Shown here in pieces: positions 28,248-35,661 of a stretch of 64,000 nt of DNA. Below the pieces are notes generated by a model, which saw only the letters and a program-made list of their open reading frames with translations, ran no database searches and had not been told where the DNA came from. The DNA is from Comamonadaceae bacterium. GTDB taxonomy: Bacteria > Pseudomonadota > Gammaproteobacteria > Burkholderiales > Burkholderiaceae_C. The stretch lies in contig CANEXF010000002.1 of NCBI GenBank assembly GCA_947443645.1, positions 185,494 to 249,493 on the forward strand, in the 5' to 3' direction. The position numbers and the translations under genes are program-made. Position 1 is the stretch's first letter. Every line of letters starts with the position of its first letter.

Positions 28248-29375
28248 TTAGCCCTTGAGTCGCGGCACCAGATTCAGCGCATTGCCGTTCTCGATGGCCC
28301 GCGCTGTCGCGTCTGACAGACCGAGTTTTCGAATGGCTGCGGCTTGCGTGTTAATCGGCACGTAGGGATAGTCGGAGCCAAAAACGATTTGTGACTCAGG
28401 CACGAGTTTGAGTAGCGAAGCCATCGAAGAAGGATGGGTGGCGTTGGCAGTGTCGTAATAGAGTCGACAGAATTCGGCCTCGTACCCGTCGGGGGCTATG
28501 GTCTTGCTGTCTGGCCTGGACTTGAAGAAAAAATCCATGCGTCCAGCCAGCATGGGCACAGTGCCTCCACCATGACTGAACAGCCACTTGATGTCGCGGT
28601 TGCGCGCAAAAGTGCCTGAGAGAAGCAAGCTGACTACGGCACGGGTTGTGTCGTGCGGAACCTCTATCACAGCTGGGTAAGTGCCTACTGATAAACGTCC
28701 GCAGCAGCTCGCTACCAAGGGATGGAAGTACACCACGGCTTTGCGACGATTGAGTTCGTCAAATACGGCCTTGTAGGCAGGATCGCCCGGCCATTTGTCG
28801 CCGTAATTGGTCTGCAAGCCCACGCCATCGACCTTGAGCACATCAAAGGCATAGGCTATTTCCTTCAAGCTTGCCTCCACATCAATCATGGGCAGCGTGG
28901 CGAAGAGGCCAAAGCGGCCTGGATAGTCCTTGACCATTTTTGCGCCGTATTCATTGCAGTCGCGTGCCATTGTGATGGCATAGGCCGGGCCTTTGTCGAA
29001 CCAAACGCCAGGGGTAGATGCGAGCGACAAGATGCTGGTGCGTACGCCCCCCTTGTCCATGTCGTCCAAGGCTTTGTCGACTGACCAACCGACCTGCTGA
29101 GTGAAGTGGGGAATCTTGCGCTCGTCTTCCCAATCCAGCCAGGCTTTCTGGTAAGCGGGTGGATAAAAGTGATGGTGGGTATCAATAAGTTGGGGTGCGC
29201 TCTTGGATGAATCCATGCTGGTACACGCTGGCAAGGCGGTTGCGGCACTGATGGACCCGATAAGCTGCATGAAGCTGCGTCGCGTGCCTGATGGATTACC
29301 GAACGACCCGCAGTCGCAGGAGGTTTGCTCGAGCGCGTGAGTAGGTATGGTGCAATCGCGGTTGTTTTCTGTCAT
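28248..29375 (-). CDS. Tat-exported amidohydrolase (amidohydrolase-2 family)
   Basis: A 375-residue metal-dependent hydrolase or decarboxylase of the ACMSD-like superfamily. Active-site motifs are LIDTHHHFYPP (HxH), VVYFHP, WLFSHGGG and IVFGSDYPY (metal Asp). The N-terminus has a twin-arginine motif (RRSFMQLIGSISAAT) followed by LPAC, which could be a lipobox, so the mature enzyme is probably periplasmic and may be lipid-anchored. It has no functional partner nearby, lies between tRNA-Val and a decayed tRNA 3' end, and points against its plus-strand neighbours. These are signs of acquired DNA. The substrate is unknown. Confidence 0.85.
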   Translation of the reverse strand: MTENNRDCTIPTHALEQTSCDCGSFGNPSGTRRSFMQLIGSISAATALPACTSMDSSKSAPQLIDTHHHFYPPAYQKAWLDWEDERKIPHFTQQVGWSVDKALDDMDKGGVRTSILSLASTPGVWFDKGPAYAITMARDCNEYGAKMVKDYPGRFGLFATLPMIDVEASLKEIAYAFDVLKVDGVGLQTNYGDKWPGDPAYKAVFDELNRRKAVVYFHPLVASCCGRLSVGTYPAVIEVPHDTTRAVVSLLLSGTFARNRDIKWLFSHGGGTVPMLAGRMDFFFKSRPDSKTIAPDGYEAEFCRLYYDTANATHPSSMASLLKLVPESQIVFGSDYPYVPINTQAAAIRKLGLSDATARAIENGNALNLVPRLKG

Positions 29376-29762
29376 GGCGTTGTCTCCTCGTTTGAGTATG
29401 TTGGTCTACCGGCCAAATTTATTCTACGCGGCCATGTCGTCGACCTTAGCGGATGCTCAAGAATCTGAGGTAGCCTCAGACCTCGCATGGGCTGATTAAG
29501 AAGCTTCTTGACGTTCTGCGTAAAAGACAGCGCTCTGCCTTTCTTGGTGCGCGTACCCAGCCAATGGGCAAGAAACGCACCTTGAAGATAGACCGAAAAA
29601 AGCTTTAGCTACAAGTTCAGCACCGCGCAACAAAGGCATGAGTTTCATGGATGCGTTTTCCCGAGCTCAATCCAGCCGAGACTTTTACCGGGTAATTGAC
29701 GATACGCGTTGAATTGCCGGCGCCGGCAGCTTGGATGTCGATCACCGCTGTATGTTGATTTA
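29376..29762. other. Non-coding DNA downstream of the island gene
   Basis: 387 bp without an intact gene. A stretch near 29460-29580 read on the minus strand gives fragmentary protein-like sequence (for example FLAHWLGTRTKKGRALSF) with no start, and may be a gene remnant. Promoter elements of the amidohydrolase should lie at 29376-29450. Confidence 0.4.
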
Positions 29763-29801
29763 TTGCAAGGGTTGCAAGCTTGAAACTTGCATCTCCAACC
29801 A
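29763..29801 (+). pseudogene. Decayed copy of the tRNA-Val(CAC) 3' half
   Basis: Of 39 bases, 33 match the 3' end of the tRNA at 27839-27877, including the T-arm stem (GCAAG and CTTGC) and the final ACCA. The 5' half is missing. Same orientation as the intact tRNA. It is best explained as the far attachment site of an element that inserted at the tRNA, now mutated; a partial tRNA duplication is the alternative. Confidence 0.75.
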
Positions 29802-29816
29802 ACGGTTAGCGGAATT

Positions 29817-29850
29817 AAAAAAAGGCCAAGTCATGCGACTTGGCCTTTTT
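29817..29850. terminator. Bidirectional terminator upstream of the phoH stop
   Basis: A perfect 14 bp stem (AAAAAGGCCAAGTC with GACTTGGCCTTTTT) closes an ATGC loop, with A- and T-runs on either side. It lies 23 bp beyond the phoH stop and can serve phoH and anything arriving from the left. Confidence 0.92.
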
Positions 29851-29873
29851 GCTTGGTGCCAGGTTTGGCTGGC

Positions 29874-31550
29874 TTACAGCACTTCGCTGGCAAAGTCAGC
29901 CAGCCGGGAACGCTCGCCGCGCGCCAGGGTGATATGTCCACCATGCGGCCAGCCCTTGAAGCGGTCCACTGCGAAGGTCATGCCTGACGAGCCTTCGGTC
30001 AGGTAGGGCGTGTCAATCTGCGCCAGGTTGCCCATGCAGATGATTTTGGTGCCTGGCCCGGCGCGGGTGATCAGGGTCTTCATCTGCTTGGGCGTCAAGT
30101 TTTGCGCCTCGTCAATGATCACGTATTTGTTCAGGAAGGTGCGGCCGCGCATGAAGTTCATGCTCTTGACCTTGATGCGTGAACGTATCAGTTCGTTGGT
30201 TGCGGCGCGACCCCATTCGCCAGAGCCATTCTCGGTTTTCCCGAGGACTTCAAGGTTGTCGTCGAGCGCGCCCATCCAGGGACCCATCTTTTCTTCTTCC
30301 GTTCCGGGCAAAAAGCCGATGTCTTCGCCAACCGATACCGTCGCGCGGGTCATGATGATCTCGGTGTAACGGCGGTCGTCCAGCACTTGCGTCAGGCCGC
30401 TTGCCAGCGCCATCAGGGTCTTGCCGGTGCCGGCGGTTCCCGCCAGGGTGACGAAGTCAACCTCGGGATCCATCAGCAGGTTCATGGCGAAGTTCTGTTC
30501 GCGATTGCGTGTGGTCACGCCCCAGACTGCATTTTTCAGGTGGTTGTAGTCCTTGAGGGTCTTGAGTACTGCCGTCTTGTCGCGGATCTCGGTGACCCGC
30601 GCGTAAAGCGGTGGCTCGCCTGGCGCCTCAAAAAACACAAACTGGTTGATCAACAGGCTGGAGACTATGGGTCCGCTGATGCGGTAAAACGTAAAGCTGC
30701 CTTGTTGCCAGCTCTCTATGGTTTTGCTCTGGCGCGTCCAGAAATCCACTGGCAGCGCCAGCGACCCTGAATACAGCAGGTCGCCGTCTTCGAGGGTCTT
30801 GTCGTTCTGGTAGTCGTCTGTGGCCAGGCCAAGGGCTCTGGCTTTGACGCGCATGTTGATGTCCTTGGACACCAGCACCACTTCACGCGGGGCGTATTCC
30901 TTGCGCAAGGCCTCGACTACGCCGAGGATCTGGTTGTCGGCCTTGCCCTGTGGCAGGCTCACGGGCAGGGTGTAGTCCAGCGGTTTGGTCTGGAAAAACA
31001 GGCTGCCGCCGGATTCACGGTGGCCGGTGGTATCGAGCTTCAGGCCTTTGGTGATGTCGGCACCTGTCGCGCCCGCCAGCGCGTCCAGCGTACGGCTGGT
31101 CTGCCGCGCATTGCGGGCGACCTCAGTCATGCCTTTTTTGTGGCCGTCGAGCTCTTCGAGCACGATCATGGGCAAAAAGATGTCGTGCTCTTCAAAGCGG
31201 AACAGGCACATCGGGTCATGCATCAAGACATTGGTGTCCAGCACAAACAGCTTGGCGGGCCCATTGTGCTTGGTTTTCTTCGGCCTGATAGCCGGCTGGG
31301 CTGTCGGGACGCTCTCTTTTTTATAGCTGCTAGCGCCCGCTCTGCTTGCGCTGGAGGGCGCTTTTTCTTTGTAAGCCACGGGGTGTTCAGCAGCACTGCG
31401 GCCATCAAAGAGGTCCAGCACCGGTGGTCTTTGGGTCGCCTCAACGCGTTCCGTTTTTCGCGCGACCTTGGACGGTGAGCGCGCTGGTGCGTCCAGCGCA
31501 TCGGTTGACAAGAGGGCAGCACGTTTGGTCGGGGCGGGGGGCAGGGGCAT
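29874..31550 (-). CDS. PhoH2-type protein: PIN ribonuclease fused to PhoH ATPase
   Basis: 558 residues. After a disordered N-terminal ~100 residues comes a PIN nuclease domain (LFVLDTNVLMHDP, with acidic residues in ELDGHKKG and LVSKDINMRVKARALGL). A linker and a RecA-like PhoH ATPase follow, with Walker A GTAGTGKTLMAL, Walker B VIIDEAQNLTPKQMK, and MTRATVSVGEDIGFLPGTEEEK. PIN-PhoH proteins are RNA helicase/ribonucleases. The disordered leader includes ASRAGASSYKKE, encoded by a 28 bp dispersed repeat. Transcription ends at the strong hairpin just after the stop. Confidence 0.93.
   Translation of the reverse strand: MPLPPAPTKRAALLSTDALDAPARSPSKVARKTERVEATQRPPVLDLFDGRSAAEHPVAYKEKAPSSASRAGASSYKKESVPTAQPAIRPKKTKHNGPAKLFVLDTNVLMHDPMCLFRFEEHDIFLPMIVLEELDGHKKGMTEVARNARQTSRTLDALAGATGADITKGLKLDTTGHRESGGSLFFQTKPLDYTLPVSLPQGKADNQILGVVEALRKEYAPREVVLVSKDINMRVKARALGLATDDYQNDKTLEDGDLLYSGSLALPVDFWTRQSKTIESWQQGSFTFYRISGPIVSSLLINQFVFFEAPGEPPLYARVTEIRDKTAVLKTLKDYNHLKNAVWGVTTRNREQNFAMNLLMDPEVDFVTLAGTAGTGKTLMALASGLTQVLDDRRYTEIIMTRATVSVGEDIGFLPGTEEEKMGPWMGALDDNLEVLGKTENGSGEWGRAATNELIRSRIKVKSMNFMRGRTFLNKYVIIDEAQNLTPKQMKTLITRAGPGTKIICMGNLAQIDTPYLTEGSSGMTFAVDRFKGWPHGGHITLARGERSRLADFASEVL
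31318..31345 (-). repeat. 28 bp dispersed element inside the phoH leader region
   Basis: On the coding strand the copy reads GGGCGCTAGCAGCTATAAAA then AAGAG, sense orientation, encoding GASSYKKE. A partial GGCGCTTTT-like echo follows at 31350-31366. Confidence 0.5.
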
Positions 31551-31589
31551 AGTTGCTTAAACCTCTCTAAAGTTCAGGTTCCAGAAGTG

Positions 31590-31621
31590 AAAAAGCCGCC
31601 CGGAGGCCCGGACGGCTTTTT
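31590..31621. terminator. Bidirectional terminator between bcp and phoH
   Basis: The stem AAAAAGCCG-CCGG with CCGG-CGGCTTTTT has one mismatch and an AGGC loop, flanked by A- and T-runs. It lies downstream of bcp (minus strand) and just upstream of phoH. Confidence 0.8.
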
Positions 31622-31695
31622 CTGTGATCGCGGCTGTGTTTCTCAACAACATGGCTTCATTATGCACAAGTCGCGTGACACGTAAATCAGGGCTT

Positions 31696-32172
31696 TCAAG
31701 CTGGCTTTTTCAGCGCTTTGACGGCCTTCAGAACGTCGTCAACATGGCCGGGTACTTTCAGGCCGCGCCACTCTTCTTTGAGCAGACCGTCGTCACCGAT
31801 CAAAAAGGTGCTGCGCTCAATGCCCTTGACCTTTTTGCCGTACATGATCTTGTTCTTGACCACGCCGAACATGTGGCACATTTTTTCTTCAGTGTCGGCA
31901 ATCAGTTCAAAGGGCAGCTCGAGCTTGGTCTTGAACTCGTCGTGCGATTTCATGTTGTCGCGTGACACGCCAAACACGGTCGCTCCGGCCTTGACGAAGT
32001 CTTTGTAACGATCGCGGAATTGCATGGCTTCCGTGGTGCAGCCCGGTGTGTTGTCTTTGGGATAAAAGTAAAGCACGACAACTTTGCCCATATGGGAAAC
32101 GTTGGAAACCTTGATTCCGCCAGTGGCGTTCGCTTCAAATTCGGGGAGAAGTTTATTGACGACGACTGCCAT
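31696..32172 (-). CDS. bcp: Peroxiredoxin Bcp (thioredoxin-dependent thiol peroxidase)
   Basis: A 158-residue AhpC/TSA-fold peroxidase reducing hydrogen and organic peroxides. The peroxidatic Cys lies in YPKDNTPGCTTEAMQFRD. The resolving Cys position five residues later, found in E. coli Bcp, is not Cys here, so this looks like a 1-Cys or atypical form. VFGVSRDNMKSHDEF and RSTFLIGDDG are conserved family segments. It is transcribed toward phoH and separated from it by a terminator. Confidence 0.94.
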   Translation of the reverse strand: MAVVVNKLLPEFEANATGGIKVSNVSHMGKVVVLYFYPKDNTPGCTTEAMQFRDRYKDFVKAGATVFGVSRDNMKSHDEFKTKLELPFELIADTEEKMCHMFGVVKNKIMYGKKVKGIERSTFLIGDDGLLKEEWRGLKVPGHVDDVLKAVKALKKPA

Positions 32173-32332
32173 ACTGTGTAGACCCTGACGAAAGTGGTTT
32201 TAATGAGCCGCGGTTTTTTGCTCTTAGGCTTTTGCAGGCCTTTTGAGCGCTTCCTTGATGGTTTCAGCAGCCGTCACCGGTGCTCGTCCGCCTTGTCCCA
32301 CCAAACGCAACCAAATATTTTACCCTGAAAGA

Positions 32333-32731
32333 TCAGCGCGGCTGGCTGGTCTGCTCAATCAGCAAGGCCGCGATGACTTGTCGGCCTTCGCCGGCCAGGA
32401 TGTTGTAAGTCCGGCATGCCGCCAGTGTGTCCATGGTTTCAACACCGATGCGCTTGTGCATCAAGGCGCGCATCAATGCAGGCGGCGCAAAACGCAGTCG
32501 GGTGCCGCTGCCAAAAATCACCAGTTCCGGTTGTATGGCCGCAAGCAGCGTGAAATGTGCCTCGGTGAGTTCTTCAAAACGCGCGCAGTTCCAGTCAAAT
32601 CTTTCGCCGCGCGAGCCAATCACGATGCTGTGCTCGATTTTTTCAGCCACGCCCTGGTGCCCCAGACCGACCCAGCCCGGACCGTAACCCAGAATGGATT
32701 GAACATCGAGACGGTCGGGTTGAAGTTTCAT
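32333..32731 (-). CDS. Mth938-like (DUF498) domain protein
   Basis: A 132-residue single-domain protein of the Mth938/NDUFAF3-like fold. Typical segments are FDWNCARFEELTEAHF, PELVIFGSGTRLRFAPPALMRAL and IGVETMDTLAACRTYNILAGEGRQVIAALLI. The ATG at 32729-32731 fits homologues; an upstream in-frame ATG would add 24 residues of poor coding quality. Bacterial members are uncharacterised; the eukaryotic relative helps assemble respiratory complex I. It is divergent from alaA. Confidence 0.85.
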   Translation of the reverse strand: MKLQPDRLDVQSILGYGPGWVGLGHQGVAEKIEHSIVIGSRGERFDWNCARFEELTEAHFTLLAAIQPELVIFGSGTRLRFAPPALMRALMHKRIGVETMDTLAACRTYNILAGEGRQVIAALLIEQTSQPR

Positions 32732-32939
32732 GGGTCTTGAGCTGGCGTTTGAGAGGCAAGAAAAAGGCTTTCGGGCTTTGCCGCCCTGGCAGCGATGACG
32801 CACTGAAAACCACCTTTTGTGTGGTCAAATTATAGATTCCGTCTAAAACTGCTGCTGCAGCGACCGCGCCAATTTCTGACGCTTCGCCGATTGTCAGTTT
32901 GGCGGCCAGTGCCTTCATTGTTCAGCCAGCCTAAAAACC

Positions 32940-34163
32940 ATGAAACTGATTAACAAGTCTGCCAAGTTAGCCAACGTCTGCTATGACATCCGCGGCCCCA
33001 TCATGGACCGCGCCAAGCAGATGGAAGACGAGGGCCAGAAGATCATCAAGCTCAACATCGGCAATCTCGCCGTGTTCGGTTTCGACTCGCCCGAGGAGAT
33101 CCAGCAGGACATGATCCGCAACCTGCCCAACTCGGCGGGCTACTCGGACAGCAAGGGCATTTTTGCGGCGCGAAAGGCGGTCATGCACGAAACCCAGAAG
33201 CAGGGCATCGTCGGCGTGACACTGGACGATATCTATTTGGGCAACGGCGCCAGTGAGCTGATTGTCATGGCGACCAATGCGCTGCTCAACGATGGTGACG
33301 AGTTGCTGCTGCCCGCGCCCGACTATCCGCTCTGGACCGCGGCGGCAAGCCTTTCTGGCGGCACCCCGGTGCATTACATGTGCGACGAGGGCAATGGCTG
33401 GATGCCCGATCTGGCCGACATACGCGCCAAGATCACACCGGCCACGCGCGGCATCGTGGTCATCAACCCGAACAACCCGACAGGCGCGCTGTATTCCGAC
33501 GAACTGCTCAAGGGCATCATAGAGATCGCACGCGAGCACGAGCTGGTGATTTTTGCCGACGAGGTCTACGACAAGGTGCTTTACGACGGCGTGCACCATA
33601 CCGCGCTGGCCAGTCTGTCCGAAGATGTGCTGACGCTGACCTTCAATTCGCTGTCCAAGAGCTACCGTTCCTGCGGCTACCGCGCCGGCTGGATGGTGGT
33701 GTCGGGCGACAAGAAGCCTGCGCGCGATTACATCGAAGGCCTGAACATGCTGTCGAACATGCGGCTGTGCGCCAACGTGCCCGGCCAGTGGGCGATCCAG
33801 ACTGCGCTGGGCGGCTATCAGAGCATCAATGACCTGGTCGGCGAGGGCGGTCGTCTGCGCCGCCAGCGCGACCTGGCCTATGAGCTGATCACGGCGATTC
33901 CCGGCGTCAGCTGCGTCAAACCGAGCGCTGCGCTGTATATGTTTCCGCGGCTGGACCCCAAGGTCTACCCGATCACCGATGACCGCCAGTTCTTCCTCGA
34001 GATGCTCGAGGAAACCCGTGTGATGCTGGTGCAGGGCACTGGCTTTAACTGGGCCACGCCAGACCATTTCCGGATTGTCTTTTTGCCGCACGAAGATGAC
34101 TTGCGCGAAGCCATAGGCCGGATTGCCAGGTTTCTTGAGGCCTACCGCAACAACCGGACTTAG
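32940..34163 (+). CDS. alaA: PLP-dependent aminotransferase, AlaA-like
   Basis: A 407-residue fold-type I aminotransferase, probably making alanine from pyruvate and glutamate. The PLP lysine is in SLSKSYRSCGYRAGWMV. The nucleotide-like NPNNPTGALYS loop, FADEVYDKVLYDG (PLP Asp/Tyr) and a C-terminal substrate Arg (DHFRIVFLP) are present. The N-terminal KSAKLANVCYDIRGPIMDRAKQME is characteristic of AlaA. It lies upstream of hom and thrC, an arrangement common in Burkholderiales. Confidence 0.9.
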   Translation: MKLINKSAKLANVCYDIRGPIMDRAKQMEDEGQKIIKLNIGNLAVFGFDSPEEIQQDMIRNLPNSAGYSDSKGIFAARKAVMHETQKQGIVGVTLDDIYLGNGASELIVMATNALLNDGDELLLPAPDYPLWTAAASLSGGTPVHYMCDEGNGWMPDLADIRAKITPATRGIVVINPNNPTGALYSDELLKGIIEIAREHELVIFADEVYDKVLYDGVHHTALASLSEDVLTLTFNSLSKSYRSCGYRAGWMVVSGDKKPARDYIEGLNMLSNMRLCANVPGQWAIQTALGGYQSINDLVGEGGRLRRQRDLAYELITAIPGVSCVKPSAALYMFPRLDPKVYPITDDRQFFLEMLEETRVMLVQGTGFNWATPDHFRIVFLPHEDDLREAIGRIARFLEAYRNNRT

Positions 34164-34250
34164 TCTCGCCAGGCGCATCTGTGCGGACATGAAATCCGGC
34201 AGTTTCACCAGCCCTTGCGGGCTGAAAGCATTCACGACCCCTTATAAAAT

Positions 34251-35588
34251 ATGAAACAAGTCACTCTCAAACCCCTACAGGTAGGCCTTCTGGGCATAGG
34301 CACCGTCGGCAGCGGCGTGTTCAATGTGCTGCAACGCAATCAAGGCGAAATCCTGCGCCGCTCTGGTCGTGGCATAGAGATTTCCATGGTCGCTGATCTC
34401 GACACCGCGCGCGCACAGGCTGCCGTCGGCAAGGATGTGACGGTGGTGGCAGATGCCCGCGCCGTGATCGCCAACCCCGAGATCGACATCGTGGTCGAGC
34501 TGATCGGTGGCTACGGCATTGCCAGACAACTGGTGCTCGAGGCGATTGAAGCCGGCAAGCATGTGGTCACCGCCAACAAGGCCTTGCTGGCCGTGCATGG
34601 AACCGAAATTTTTGCTGCAGCGCATCGCAAGGGCGTAATGGTCGCTTTTGAGGCGGCCGTGGCTGGCGGCATTCCCATCATCAAGGCGCTGCGCGAGGGC
34701 TTGACGGCCAATCGCATTGAATGGATTGCCGGCATCATCAATGGCACGACCAATTTCATCCTCAGTGAAATGCGCGACAAAGGCCTGGACTTTGACGTGG
34801 TGCTCAAGGAAGCGCAGCGCCTGGGTTATGCCGAGGCCGACCCGACTTTCGACATTGAAGGCGTGGACGCCGCGCACAAAGCGGTGCTGATGTCAGCGAT
34901 TGCCTTTGGTGTGCCGGTGCAGTTTGACAAGGCCTATGTCGAAGGCATCACCAAGCTCGGCGCGCAGGACATCCGCTACGCCGAGCAGCTGGGCTACCGC
35001 ATCAAGCTGCTGGGCATCACCAAAAAGACCGCCAAGGGCATAGAGCTGCGCGTGCATCCTAGCCTGGTGCCGGCCAAGCGCCTGATCGCCAACGTTGAAG
35101 GCGCCATGAACGCCGTGATGGTGCATGGCGATGCTGTCGGCACAACGCTTTATTACGGCAAGGGCGCCGGCAGCGAGCCGACCGCCAGCGCGGTGATTGC
35201 CGATCTGGTGGACATCACCCGCCTGCACACGGCTGACGCAGCGCAGCGCGTGCCGCACCTGGCGTTTCAACCCGACGCCATGAGCGACACGCCGGTGTTG
35301 GCCATGGGCGATGTGGTGACCAGTTACTACCTGCGGCTGAATGTGGCTGACGAAGCCGGCGTGCTGGCCAGCGTCACCGGAATTCTGGCTGCACTGGGCA
35401 TCAGCATTGACGCCGTACTGCAGCGCGAGGCTGACGAAGTGGGCGGCGAAGGCTCGACCCAGACCGATCTCATCATCCTCACGCACGATTGTGTTGAAGC
35501 CAGGATGAACGAGGCGCTCGCGCAAATGCAGGCGCTGCCCACGGTGCTGGCGCCAATTACGCGTATCCGCAAGGAGGAGTTGGTATGA
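34251..35588 (+). CDS. hom: Homoserine dehydrogenase
   Basis: A 445-residue enzyme reducing aspartate semialdehyde to homoserine, for threonine and methionine synthesis. The N-terminal NAD(P) domain has GLLGIGTVGSGVFNVL; the catalytic region has ANKALLAVHG, GGIPIIKALREGL, INGTTNFILSEM and YAEADPTFDIEGVDAAHK. The C-terminal ACT domain (YYLRLNVADEAGVLASVTGILAALGISID) gives threonine feedback. A short inverted repeat (AGCCC and GGGCT around 34209-34223) precedes the gene. It is followed by thrC across a repeat-filled gap. Confidence 0.96.
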   Translation: MKQVTLKPLQVGLLGIGTVGSGVFNVLQRNQGEILRRSGRGIEISMVADLDTARAQAAVGKDVTVVADARAVIANPEIDIVVELIGGYGIARQLVLEAIEAGKHVVTANKALLAVHGTEIFAAAHRKGVMVAFEAAVAGGIPIIKALREGLTANRIEWIAGIINGTTNFILSEMRDKGLDFDVVLKEAQRLGYAEADPTFDIEGVDAAHKAVLMSAIAFGVPVQFDKAYVEGITKLGAQDIRYAEQLGYRIKLLGITKKTAKGIELRVHPSLVPAKRLIANVEGAMNAVMVHGDAVGTTLYYGKGAGSEPTASAVIADLVDITRLHTADAAQRVPHLAFQPDAMSDTPVLAMGDVVTSYYLRLNVADEAGVLASVTGILAALGISIDAVLQREADEVGGEGSTQTDLIILTHDCVEARMNEALAQMQALPTVLAPITRIRKEELV

Positions 35589-35589
35589 A

Positions 35590-35660
35590 AAGCCCCCACG
35601 TTCACTACGTTCTCTGCCCCCCGAGGGGGCCGTCATTGCCCTTAGCCCGGCCGGGCGGGC
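35590..35660 (+). repeat. GC-rich dispersed repeat between hom and thrC
   Basis: AGCCCCCACG, then CTGCCCCCCGAGGGGGCCGT and AGCCCGGCCGGGCGGGC. The module CTGCCCCCCGAGGGGGCC is identical to that of the 12.9 kb copy. The copy ends two bases before the thrC start, so it may affect the thrC ribosome-binding site, which is not obvious here. Confidence 0.7.
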
Positions 35661-35661
35661 A

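Noticed and set aside
32223..32310. Short minus-strand frame reading VGQGGRAPVTAAETIKEA
   Set aside because: It has plausible composition but only about 25 codons, a weak GTG start and no recognised relative, so I could not support it as a gene.
32967..34235. 422-codon minus-strand frame, and similar ones opposite hom, thrC, relA, moeA, clpB and the ALDH gene
   Set aside because: Each is a shadow of a well-supported plus-strand gene, with no ribosome site or family resemblance.
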